Assembly: GCA_027081495.1 (NCBI GenBank)
Contig: JALWKJ010000167.1
Span: forward strand, 1 to 13,797
DNA from: Campylobacterales bacterium
Lineage (GTDB): Bacteria; Campylobacterota; Campylobacteria; Campylobacterales; QNZT01
Direction: 5' to 3'
Length of the DNA: 13,797 nucleotides
This document shows positions 8,338 through 13,797 of the stretch, piece by piece (positions within the stretch are counted from its first letter, which is position 1; each line of letters opens with the position of its first letter). The notes below the pieces were generated by a model that saw only the letters and a program-made list of their open reading frames with translations, had not been told where the DNA came from and searched no databases. The position numbers and the translations under genes are program-made.

Positions 8338-8775
8338 ATGAAAACAAAATTTTCCGAGATTTTAAAAGTAAAAAAACAAAAAGTCTTTGAAATAGAGCAG
8401 AAACTAGCGTCAAAAAGAGCGGAAAAAGAGATACTCTTAACACAGATTGCTCAGATTCTATCTAAAGTAAAAAATTTCTCTTTTCCCGAAGAAGGTAGTT
8501 TTTCTACTTTAAAATCTGCTCGTTATAATTTGGAATATCTTTATAAAGATAAAGAGCAAAAAGAAAATATGATAAGATACTTTGATCAAGAAATAGATAA
8601 ATTAAATATTTTATATAAAGAAGCAAATATCGAATATGAAAAAATAAAACATCTTCATAAAGTAGAGGAAGAGATGATTTTGCAAAAGCTTTTAAAAGAA
8701 GAGAGCAAGAGAATGGATGAAATAGCAAATCAACTTTTTATAAGAAAAAAGCTTGCCAAGAGCGATCATGAATAA
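8338..8775 (+). CDS. fliJ: FliJ-like flagellar export coiled-coil protein
   Basis: This 145-residue, highly charged, almost wholly helical protein is rich in K and E with heptad-like spacing (FSEILKVKKQKVFEIEQKLA at the start). It has no signal peptide or membrane segment. FliJ is a small coiled-coil component of the flagellar type III export apparatus that links the ATPase to the export gate. Sequence alone is weak for such proteins. The call rests on size, composition and position between purA and a MotE-like gene, the order I recall for Helicobacter pylori, where the post-purA gene was described as a FliJ homologue. No clear ribosome site precedes the ATG, which lies four bases after the purA stop, so translation may be coupled. 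The 3' end overlaps the next gene by eight bases. Confidence 0.65.
   Translation: MKTKFSEILKVKKQKVFEIEQKLASKRAEKEILLTQIAQILSKVKNFSFPEEGSFSTLKSARYNLEYLYKDKEQKENMIRYFDQEIDKLNILYKEANIEYEKIKHLHKVEEEMILQKLLKEESKRMDEIANQLFIRKKLAKSDHE
8758..8762 (+). promoter_or_regulatory. Ribosome binding site deciding the MotE-like gene start
   Basis: AAGAG lies five bases before the ATG at 8768. An in-frame TTG at 8753 would add five residues (MPRAI) before a textbook signal peptide and has no better ribosome site. The ATG at 8768 is therefore preferred. Confidence 0.6.
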
Positions 8776-9298
8776 AGTAATCTTGCTCTTTTTTATGCTT
8801 GTTTATACGGCATGGGCGCAGAGTGTTGTAGATTGTAATAAAATTTTTGAAGAGAGAAAATCGGAATTGCTTCGTCTGATGGATCGACTCGATGAAGAAG
8901 AGCAATCGTTTGAGATTTACAAAGATGCGCAAAACGCTTTGCTCGAAAAAAAGAAGCAAAAATTAGATGAAAAACTCAAAGAAGTAAACGCGACGCTTAA
9001 AAAGGTACAAAATACCAAACGCCAGATAGTGGAGTTGTACGATAAAAACAAAAAACTTCTCGAAGAGATCAAAAAAGCTAAAGACGACAAAATAACCGGC
9101 GCTTATTTGAAGATGAAAGATTCAAAAGCCGCCGCTATTCTTGACGCTATGCCTAGAGTCAGAGCCGCTAAGATACTATTTAATCTAACTCCCAAGAAAA
9201 TTTCAAAAGTTATGGCGAAAATGGATCCCGATATCGCATCTGAAGTTACCGCGCTTTTGACAAAAGGTCCGCCGTTTGATTTGAATCGGACGAAATAA
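8768..9298 (+). CDS. MotE-like periplasmic protein (signal peptide, coiled coil, MgtE-N-like end)
   Basis: From the ATG at 8768 the product is 176 residues. It starts with a Sec signal peptide, MNKVILLFFMLVYTAWA, with likely cleavage before QS. A long charged coiled coil spans roughly residues 25-110, then a compact C-terminal domain (KMKDSKAAAILDAMPRVRAA, then ILFNLTPKKISKVMAKMDP) resembles the MgtE intracellular N domain repeats found in MotE and FliG-like proteins. Proteins of this layout are annotated as MotE, a periplasmic chaperone or partner of the flagellar stator/motor. The neighbouring FliJ-like gene supports a motility role, but none is proven here. It overlaps the FliJ-like gene by eight bases. 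A general cell-envelope protein remains possible. Confidence 0.75.
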   Translation: MNKVILLFFMLVYTAWAQSVVDCNKIFEERKSELLRLMDRLDEEEQSFEIYKDAQNALLEKKKQKLDEKLKEVNATLKKVQNTKRQIVELYDKNKKLLEEIKKAKDDKITGAYLKMKDSKAAAILDAMPRVRAAKILFNLTPKKISKVMAKMDPDIASEVTALLTKGPPFDLNRTK

Positions 9299-9318
9299 TT
9301 CACTATTTACTAAAAATT

Positions 9319-9327
9319 TGCTACACT
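9319..9327 (+). promoter_or_regulatory. Extended -10 promoter candidate for DUF507-carA
   Basis: TGCTACACT is an extended -10-like sequence in the 98-base gap after the MotE-like gene. Transcription from it would give a leader of about 60 bases before the ATG at 9397. The leader contains a weak hairpin (TGCGA near 9351 pairing with TCGCA near 9362). Confidence 0.45.
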
Positions 9328-9396
9328 AATTTTTTTACAAAACCGTTTGTGCGATGGATATCTCGCAAAAGGTAAATTTACTACAAGGTATCTCTC

Positions 9397-9948
9397 ATGA
9401 AGATAAGATTACCACACGCTCCTTATATAGCCAGAAAAATTGCTATCGATCTTTTGAAATCCGGCTATGTGACATTTACGGAGGGCGTAGATATTGTTGC
9501 CGATCGTGCTGAAGAGATATTGCAAGAAGATTTAAAAAAAGAACTCGCTCTTGAAGAGAGGGTAAACGAAATTCTTGAAGAGAACGAAGACGAGATGGAG
9601 TTTATGCGTGTTGACAGGAGAAATATGTTTTGGCTTGTCAAAAAAAAGATGGCCAAAGAGTATGGTGTCATACTCTCTTATGAAGACAGATTTAACGATG
9701 TCGCACATCAAATACTTGACCGTTTATATGACGACGATCTTATAAATTACGGCGTAAGTGAAAATATTGTCAAAAATGTCATATATACATCTATTGAGAA
9801 CTATATAAAAAGCTTTGAAGAGATAGAAGATACGGTGATGGAAAAGATCGAAAAAATGCAAAGAAAGCTTATTCCCGGTACAGAGGAGTATAATGTAGTA
9901 TTTGAACGCCTCTACAGAGAAGAGTTGCGAAGAAAAGGGATGTTGTAA
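9397..9948 (+). CDS. DUF507 family protein, function unknown
   Basis: This is a 183-residue, acidic, mostly helical, cytosolic-looking protein with no signal peptide or membrane segment. The N-terminus MKIRLPHAPYIARKIAIDLL followed by an acidic EEILQEDLKKE stretch matches my memory of the DUF507 family, whose function is not established. The C-terminal half (from about residue 105, DVAHQILDRLYDDDLINYGV and onward) looks like a diverged copy of the first half. Some family members are only about 90 residues, so this may be a duplicated form. AAGG lies eight bases before the ATG. The stop overlaps the carA start (TAATG), and the association with carA is, from memory, conserved in Campylobacterota, so a link to carbamoyl-phosphate synthesis or simple co-expression is possible. 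Confidence 0.85.
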   Translation: MKIRLPHAPYIARKIAIDLLKSGYVTFTEGVDIVADRAEEILQEDLKKELALEERVNEILEENEDEMEFMRVDRRNMFWLVKKKMAKEYGVILSYEDRFNDVAHQILDRLYDDDLINYGVSENIVKNVIYTSIENYIKSFEEIEDTVMEKIEKMQRKLIPGTEEYNVVFERLYREELRRKGML

Positions 9949-11075
9949 TGCAAAAAAAAAAGATATGGCTCTATTTTGAAGACGGTACTTTTTTAGAAGC
10001 CGACAGCTTTGGGACCGAGGGGACGAAAACAGGCGAGATCGTTTTTAACACTTCTATGAGCGGCTATCAGGAAATCATGAGCGATCCCAGCTATGCCGGA
10101 CAATTTATCGTCTTTACTATGCCTGAAATCGGAAATGTCGGCTGCAATGAAAACGACATGGAAAGTAGTACGGTTTATAGCCGCGGAGCTATTGTTCGAA
10201 ACTATCAGCATAGGTTTTCGAATTTTAGAGGAGATAAATCTTTCGGCGATTTTTTAAAAGAGCATGATTCACTTGGAATTTGCGGTATAGATACAAGATT
10301 TCTTACTAAACTTATCCGCGACCACGGTCCGCAGATGATGATAGCGTCAACCGTCATTTCGGATAAAGAGGAGTTGAAAAAAATATTGTTTTCTTCTCCG
10401 AGAATCGAAGAGGTAAATTATATAAAAGAGGTTAGTACAAAAAAGCCGTATGAGCATACTAGTGGAAGTTGGGATGCGCTAAATCAAAAATTTCAAAAAC
10501 CGATATCTTTGGGGAAGAAAATCATAGTCATAGATTTTGGCGTAAAAAGAAATATACTAAACGAACTATGTCAAAGCGGCTTAAGTATCGAGGTTGTTCC
10601 TTATGATTTCGATGCGGATGACATTATAAATAAGTTTCGAAGTAATAAAATCAATGGAGTTTTTTTATCAAACGGACCCGGAGATCCGTTAATACTCAAA
10701 GATGAAGCAAAAAAGATAAAGAAGCTTATAGACGCGAAAATTCCTATGTTTGCTATATGTTTGGGGCATCAACTTCTTTCTATCGCTAACGGTTATAAAA
10801 CATATAAACTAAAATTCGGGCAACACGGAGGGAATCATCCGGTCGCAAACCAGAAAACAAAAAAAGTAGAGATAACGGCTCAAAATCATAACTACAGCGT
10901 ACCGGAGTCTATTTGCGATATAGCGACCGTAACGCATATAAATCTTTTTGATCAGACTATTGAGGGCGTAAGTTATAACGATAAGCCGATTTTTTCGGTT
11001 CAACACCATCCCGAGGCAAGTCCGGGACCTCATGATAGTAAATATATCTTTGCCGAGTTTGCAAAAATTCTTTAA
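9948..11075 (+). CDS. carA: Carbamoyl-phosphate synthase small (glutaminase) subunit
   Basis: CarA hydrolyses glutamine and passes ammonia to CarB to form carbamoyl phosphate for pyrimidine and arginine synthesis in the cytosol. The 375 residues match the usual length. The N-terminal domain shows TSMSGYQEIMSDPSYAGQ and GICGIDTRFLTKLIRDHG. The class I glutaminase domain has the nucleophile elbow FAICLGHQ with C271, and HHPEASPGPHD giving H354 and E356, so the triad is complete. AAGGGA, located inside the DUF507 gene, lies seven bases before the ATG, and the two genes share one base, so translation is probably coupled. carB is not in the window. The stop codon overlaps that of the convergent PqiA-like gene, leaving no space for a terminator. 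Confidence 0.98.
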   Translation: MQKKKIWLYFEDGTFLEADSFGTEGTKTGEIVFNTSMSGYQEIMSDPSYAGQFIVFTMPEIGNVGCNENDMESSTVYSRGAIVRNYQHRFSNFRGDKSFGDFLKEHDSLGICGIDTRFLTKLIRDHGPQMMIASTVISDKEELKKILFSSPRIEEVNYIKEVSTKKPYEHTSGSWDALNQKFQKPISLGKKIIVIDFGVKRNILNELCQSGLSIEVVPYDFDADDIINKFRSNKINGVFLSNGPGDPLILKDEAKKIKKLIDAKIPMFAICLGHQLLSIANGYKTYKLKFGQHGGNHPVANQKTKKVEITAQNHNYSVPESICDIATVTHINLFDQTIEGVSYNDKPIFSVQHHPEASPGPHDSKYIFAEFAKIL

Positions 11076-11884
11076 AGACCGCGATTTTTTAGTAAAGTCG
11101 AACCTATAATGGAAAGCAATACATATCCGGTAAAAAAATATAGCCCAATCTGTAGCGAGAGCGTGGTATAGATATCTTGTTTTGTCGAAAACAAAACAAC
11201 CAAAACCGCAACTACAAATACATCGAGCATTGACCATTTTCCTAGTTTATGTATGAAAAAGAGTATATTTTTCGCCATATCGCTTTCTTTTAAAAACCCA
11301 TAGACGATAATCAGGATAGATTTAAATATCGGAATTATAACGCTAAAAAGAAGAACGATAGAGCCTAAAAGATAATTGGAATCGGAAAAAAGTTTATGTA
11401 TGACGGATACGATACTTTTACTCTCATATGAGAGAGTTACGCTGCCTATAAAAGGTATCTCTTTATAGACTATCATCATCAAAAGAGGAGAAAAGACTCC
11501 GATAAAAAGCGCCGTTAAAGCGGCAAATCCTGTTAATAGAAAAACAAATTCTTTATCTAAAAAATAAAACATAACGAGAAAAAGCAGATAAACGCCAAAA
11601 AAAATATATAAATAGAAATTAGCCCTCTCGTGCAGCCTTTTAGCTTCTCTTTGCATAAGTAAAAGATTTTTACTATTTTTCGAGTGTTCGTTATAAATAC
11701 CTAAAGAGAGCTCTTCAAGAATTTTATCTATCTTTTTTTGCGCCGCTTCTTTAGTCGAGTTTTTTTGAGATATATATTTTGTAAGATCGCTAAAAGCGGT
11801 AGAATTTTCATAAGCCTTGAATCCAAGAAAAATTAAGAGAGTCGTAACGCAGATAAGCAGGATATATTTTATGCCGTTAAACAA
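11072..11884 (-). CDS. PqiA-like (paraquat-inducible protein A family) membrane protein
   Basis: This is a polytopic inner-membrane protein with about six hydrophobic helices. The C-terminal part matches the PqiA domain: a helix pair, then KLGKWSMLDVFVVAVLVVLF and a last helix ending GSTLLKNRGL. PqiA proteins in other bacteria work with MCE-domain lipid-transport proteins; none is encoded nearby. Between helices 1 and 2 there is an unusual soluble, charged helical insert of roughly 70 residues (EAAQKKIDKILEELSLGIYN and on). No CxxC zinc ribbon is seen. I chose the TTG start at 11884 because AGG lies seven bases upstream. An ATG at 11935 would add 17 residues but has no ribosome site and would place its first codons inside the rpsI terminator hairpin. 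The stop overlaps the carA stop by four bases. Confidence 0.75.
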   Translation of the reverse strand: MFNGIKYILLICVTTLLIFLGFKAYENSTAFSDLTKYISQKNSTKEAAQKKIDKILEELSLGIYNEHSKNSKNLLLMQREAKRLHERANFYLYIFFGVYLLFLVMFYFLDKEFVFLLTGFAALTALFIGVFSPLLMMIVYKEIPFIGSVTLSYESKSIVSVIHKLFSDSNYLLGSIVLLFSVIIPIFKSILIIVYGFLKESDMAKNILFFIHKLGKWSMLDVFVVAVLVVLFSTKQDIYTTLSLQIGLYFFTGYVLLSIIGSTLLKNRGL

Positions 11885-11891
11885 GAATTCG

Positions 11892-11895
11892 CCTA
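11892..11895 (-). promoter_or_regulatory. Ribosome binding site supporting a TTG start for the PqiA-like gene
   Basis: On the minus strand, TAGG is followed by seven bases (CGAATTC) and then TTG. The upstream ATG at 11935 is preceded only by TACTCTTTTTTC, which has no purine-rich site. This decides the start in favour of 11884, as an inference. Confidence 0.5.
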
Positions 11896-11899
11896 AAAA

Positions 11900-11927
11900 T
11901 ATACAGCCGCGCAAATACGGCTGTATA
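11900..11927 (-). terminator. Intrinsic terminator of the rplM-rpsI operon
   Basis: On the minus strand a perfect 10-bp stem, TATACAGCCG paired with CGGCTGTATA, encloses an 8-base loop (TATTTGCG) and is followed directly by TTTTT. It starts 21 bases after the rpsI stop codon. The GC-rich core and T run make it a convincing Rho-independent terminator. Confidence 0.85.
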
Positions 11928-11947
11928 AAAAACATGAAAAAAGAGTA

Positions 11948-12337
11948 CTATCTTTTTGAAAACTGTGGACTTCTTCTTGCTTTTTTCTTTCCGTATTTTT
12001 TTCTTTCAACTACTCTCGAGTCTCTCGTTAGAAGCCCTTGAGGTTTTAGTATAGCTCTGAAATCGCCGTCAAACGATACGAGAGCTTTTGATATACCGTG
12101 TCGAAGAGCGTCGGCTTGAGCTGAAACGCCGCCGCCGTGCGTAGATGCTATGATATCTACCGACTGCTCCTGTCTTGTGAGATTAAGAGGCTGCATAACT
12201 CTTTTTTTTAGAAGATCGAGACCTCCTAACCATTCGTCAAGGCTTTGACCGTTTATCGCCATTTTACCTGATCCAGGTTTTAGCCAAACTTTGGCGATAG
12301 CAGTTTTTCTTTTTCCCGTTGCGTAAATTTTTGACAT
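11948..12337 (-). CDS. rpsI: 30S ribosomal protein S9 (uS9)
   Basis: S9 is a small-subunit protein whose C-terminal tail reaches the decoding region and touches P-site tRNA. The 129 residues match the usual bacterial length. Visible signatures are YATGKRKTAIAKVWLKPGSG at the start, a GGGVSAQADALRHGISKAL stretch and the invariant end KKYGKKKARRSPQFSKR. It follows rplM in the order found in nearly all bacteria, and the start shares one base with the rplM stop (TAATG on the minus strand). A GGAAGG ribosome site lies inside the end of rplM. The intrinsic terminator follows directly. Confidence 0.98.
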   Translation of the reverse strand: MSKIYATGKRKTAIAKVWLKPGSGKMAINGQSLDEWLGGLDLLKKRVMQPLNLTRQEQSVDIIASTHGGGVSAQADALRHGISKALVSFDGDFRAILKPQGLLTRDSRVVERKKYGKKKARRSPQFSKR

Positions 12338-12771
12338 TATTTATTACCTTCCGATTTACTTACTTGCGCAGTATGTGGATGTTCACTTCCTGCATATACT
12401 TTTAATTTTTTGAGCATCTCTTTTCCCAGATTTGTTTTTGGAAGCATTCCTCTAGCTCCGAGTTTGAAAAGTTTAGCCGGGTTGTTTTGTAAAAGTTCTC
12501 CGAATTTATCACTTTTGACTCCGCCGAAATATCCGGTATGTCTATGGTACATTTTGGTATCGAGTTTTGTTCCGCTCACTTCAACCTTATCGGCGTTTAT
12601 CACTACGACATAGTCTCCGCAGTCAACATTTGGAGTATAATAAGGTTTATGTTTGCCGCGAAGAAGAGTCGCTATTTCAGTCAAAAGACGACCGAATTTT
12701 TTACCGCTTGCATCTATGACAACCCAATTTCTTTGTACTTCATGGGCTTTTATCATTTTCGTTGTTTTCAC
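12337..12771 (-). CDS. rplM: 50S ribosomal protein L13 (uL13)
   Basis: L13 is an early-assembly large-subunit protein that binds 23S rRNA. The 144 residues match the usual length. Family motifs are WVVIDASGKKFGRLLTEIA, LLRGKHKPYYTPNVDCGDYV, HRHTGYFGGVK and the end RGMLPK with KLKVYAGSEHPHTAQ. The gene begins with GTG rather than ATG. An in-frame ATG five codons later exists, but only the GTG has a properly spaced ribosome site (AAGG, seven bases upstream), and the longer N-terminus lines up better with relatives as I remember them. It heads the rplM-rpsI pair behind a promoter candidate at 12812-12817. Confidence 0.98.
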   Translation of the reverse strand: MKTTKMIKAHEVQRNWVVIDASGKKFGRLLTEIATLLRGKHKPYYTPNVDCGDYVVVINADKVEVSGTKLDTKMYHRHTGYFGGVKSDKFGELLQNNPAKLFKLGARGMLPKTNLGKEMLKKLKVYAGSEHPHTAQVSKSEGNK

Positions 12772-12778
12772 AATTTTG

Positions 12779-12783
12779 CCTTT
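12779..12783 (-). promoter_or_regulatory. Ribosome binding site supporting the GTG start of rplM
   Basis: AAAGG on the minus strand is separated from the GTG at 12771 by seven bases (CAAAATT). The ATG five codons inside the gene has no such site in front of it. Confidence 0.65.
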
Positions 12784-12811
12784 TATTGTTTTTATAAAGA
12801 AAGGGGAGTTT

Positions 12812-12817
12812 AGTATA
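12812..12817 (-). promoter_or_regulatory. Candidate -10 element for rplM-rpsI
   Basis: TATACT on the minus strand, within TTATTATACTAAAC, lies about 40 bases before the GTG of rplM in the 85-base gap after ftsI. No convincing terminator separates ftsI from it, so rplM may also receive readthrough from ftsI. Confidence 0.5.
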
Positions 12818-12856
12818 ATAAGGCTTAAAAAGCGCTGAAATTAATGAGAATTTAAG

Positions 12857-13797
12857 TTATAAGGTTGGAACGAGCATCTTTTCTTCAATCATGGCGTCTA
12901 TAATTTTTTTAAATACTACAACCGCATTTTGCGAAGCGAAATATTTTTTGAGTTTCGGATCGGGTTCTATGACCGTGACGCCGATAGTGTAGCGGTTTTT
13001 ATCGTCATTTGCGAAACCGAAAAAAGAGCTGTTATATATATTTTCATAAACTCCTTTAACGGCAATCTGAGCGGTTCCCGTTTTCCCTCCTACTTCCAGT
13101 CCCGGAGTGTAAGCGTTTTTCCCCGTTCCTTCGTTGACCGTTTTAATTAATATTTTATGTATCGTAAGCGCCACATCTTTGTCCAAAACCGCCGTGGCTC
13201 TTTTTCTGTAGATTTTTCTTTTTACTCTCGATCTATGACTGAAATATTCGCCGATGGTAGGCCTTAAGATTCTTCCTTCGTTATTAAAAGCGTTGTATGC
13301 TTTAAGCAGTTGAAAAAAATTTACTTTCATCCCGTATCCGTATGCCGCCGTCGCCTTAAAAATACTATTTTTGAATTGATGAATATTTGGAATGGAACCG
13401 CTTAATTCATAACTTAAATCGATGCCGCTTTTTTTTGAAAAACCGAATTTCCTAAGCCCTTTAAAAAAAGTGATCGTATCGAGTAGTTTTGATAGTTTCG
13501 CCATACCCACATTGCTTGAGTGTACAATAATATTTTCAGCGCTTAAGTAATCATATTTATGTTCGTCGGTGATCGTTTTGTTTCCAAGGCGATAGCGACC
13601 GTTTTCAACATTTATGATATCCAGCGGTTTTACGGCATCTTCTTGAAGAAGCAAAGAAAAAGTAATCGTCTTCATAACAGATCCCGGCTCAAATATGTAC
13701 CTTACGGCTGAAATGCTGGTGTTGGGTACATCGGCAACCGATATTTTATTTGGATTATAGCGTCTTGAAGTGGCAAGAGCGACGATATTTCCGGTGG
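12857..13797 (-). CDS. ftsI: Class B penicillin-binding protein, division transpeptidase FtsI (PBP3), 5' part missing
   Basis: FtsI cross-links septal peptidoglycan in the periplasm while anchored in the inner membrane. The frame runs open to the right window edge, leaving 312 residues of the transpeptidase domain visible. An in-frame ATG at 13675 is internal, because family sequence precedes it (TGNIVALATSRRYNPN, then RYIFEPGSVMK). All three active-site motifs are present: SxxK as SVMK, with the serine codon at 13679-13681; SxN as SSN at 13511-13519 in HSSNVGMAKL; and KTG at 13076-13084 in VGGKTGTAQ. The SSNVGM form and the lack of C-terminal PASTA domains favour FtsI over elongation-type PBP2. 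The N-terminal anchor lies outside the window. It ends 85 bases before rplM. Confidence 0.88.
   Translation of the reverse strand, partial: TGNIVALATSRRYNPNKISVADVPNTSISAVRYIFEPGSVMKTITFSLLLQEDAVKPLDIINVENGRYRLGNKTITDEHKYDYLSAENIIVHSSNVGMAKLSKLLDTITFFKGLRKFGFSKKSGIDLSYELSGSIPNIHQFKNSIFKATAAYGYGMKVNFFQLLKAYNAFNNEGRILRPTIGEYFSHRSRVKRKIYRKRATAVLDKDVALTIHKILIKTVNEGTGKNAYTPGLEVGGKTGTAQIAVKGVYENIYNSSFFGFANDDKNRYTIGVTVIEPDPKLKKYFASQNAVVVFKKIIDAMIEEKMLVPTL

Noticed and set aside
9372..9381. 10-base palindrome GTAAATTTAC before the DUF507 gene, considered as an operator.
   Set aside because: It is short and AT-rich with no second copy in the window, so chance is the simpler explanation.
10809..11237. 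Minus-strand open frame of 142 codons across the carA end.
   Set aside because: It runs antisense over conserved carA and the PqiA-like C-terminus, its protein resembles nothing, and it has no ribosome site. It is a shadow frame.
1757..12821. A shared 14-base string GTTTAGTATAATAA at 1757-1770 and 12808-12821.
   Set aside because: It is very AT-rich and promoter-like, and in 13.8 kb of such DNA a few 14-base matches are expected by chance. Its orientation relative to the nearby gene also differs.
13673..13675. ATG as the start of the penicillin-binding protein gene.
   Set aside because: It is the M of the catalytic SVMK motif. Coding sequence continues to the window edge.
1..13797. CRISPR arrays, insertion sequences, tRNA or rRNA genes, toxin-antitoxin or defence genes.
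   Set aside because: No direct-repeat arrays, transposase frames, cloverleaf sequences or such protein signatures were seen on either strand.

Overview
This window looks like chromosomal DNA from a Campylobacterota (epsilonproteobacterial) species. The strongest evidence is the gene run purA, a FliJ-like gene, a MotE-like periplasmic gene, a DUF507 gene and carA; from memory, Helicobacter and Campylobacter share parts of this order. The dense, AT-rich packing and the rplM-rpsI proteins fit as well. A HisZ gene suggests a free-living lineage of the Sulfurimonas/Sulfurovum kind rather than Campylobacter or Helicobacter, but I cannot name a genus.

Layout. (1) Bases 2-6166, plus strand, are the edge of a surface-polysaccharide cluster. 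It holds the 3' part of a heparinase II/III-family gene that is open at the left edge, then a strong hairpin in a very AT-rich gap. A three-gene export/assembly unit follows: an outer-membrane OPX lipoprotein, a Wzc-type tyrosine autokinase and a WecA/MraY-family sugar-phosphate transferase. (2) Bases 6232-9298, plus strand, are hisZ, purA, a FliJ-like coiled-coil gene and a secreted MotE-like gene, almost without gaps. (3) Bases 9397-11075, plus strand, are a DUF507 gene and carA, joined by a TAATG overlap behind their own likely promoter. (4) Bases 11072-13797, minus strand, are a PqiA-like membrane protein whose stop codon overlaps that of carA, then rpsI and rplM with an intrinsic terminator, then the 3' part of ftsI, open at the right edge.

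How the genes work together. The transferase would load the first sugar phosphate onto undecaprenyl phosphate, the autokinase would control polymerisation and export, and the OPX protein would form the outer-membrane exit. The heparinase-fold enzyme may trim or modify the polymer. The middle block mixes histidine, purine and pyrimidine/arginine biosynthesis with two probable flagellar proteins. The right block is translation and division machinery.

I found no mobile element, CRISPR array, tRNA, rRNA or toxin-antitoxin locus, and no gene-free stretch above 300 bases. Most of the window is recognisable, and I see no convincing undescribed system. The points most worth following are the DUF507 gene with its possible internal duplication, the nucleotide-flagellar gene linkage, the degenerate HisZ motifs, the insert-bearing PqiA-like protein and the heparinase gene beside the polysaccharide export genes.
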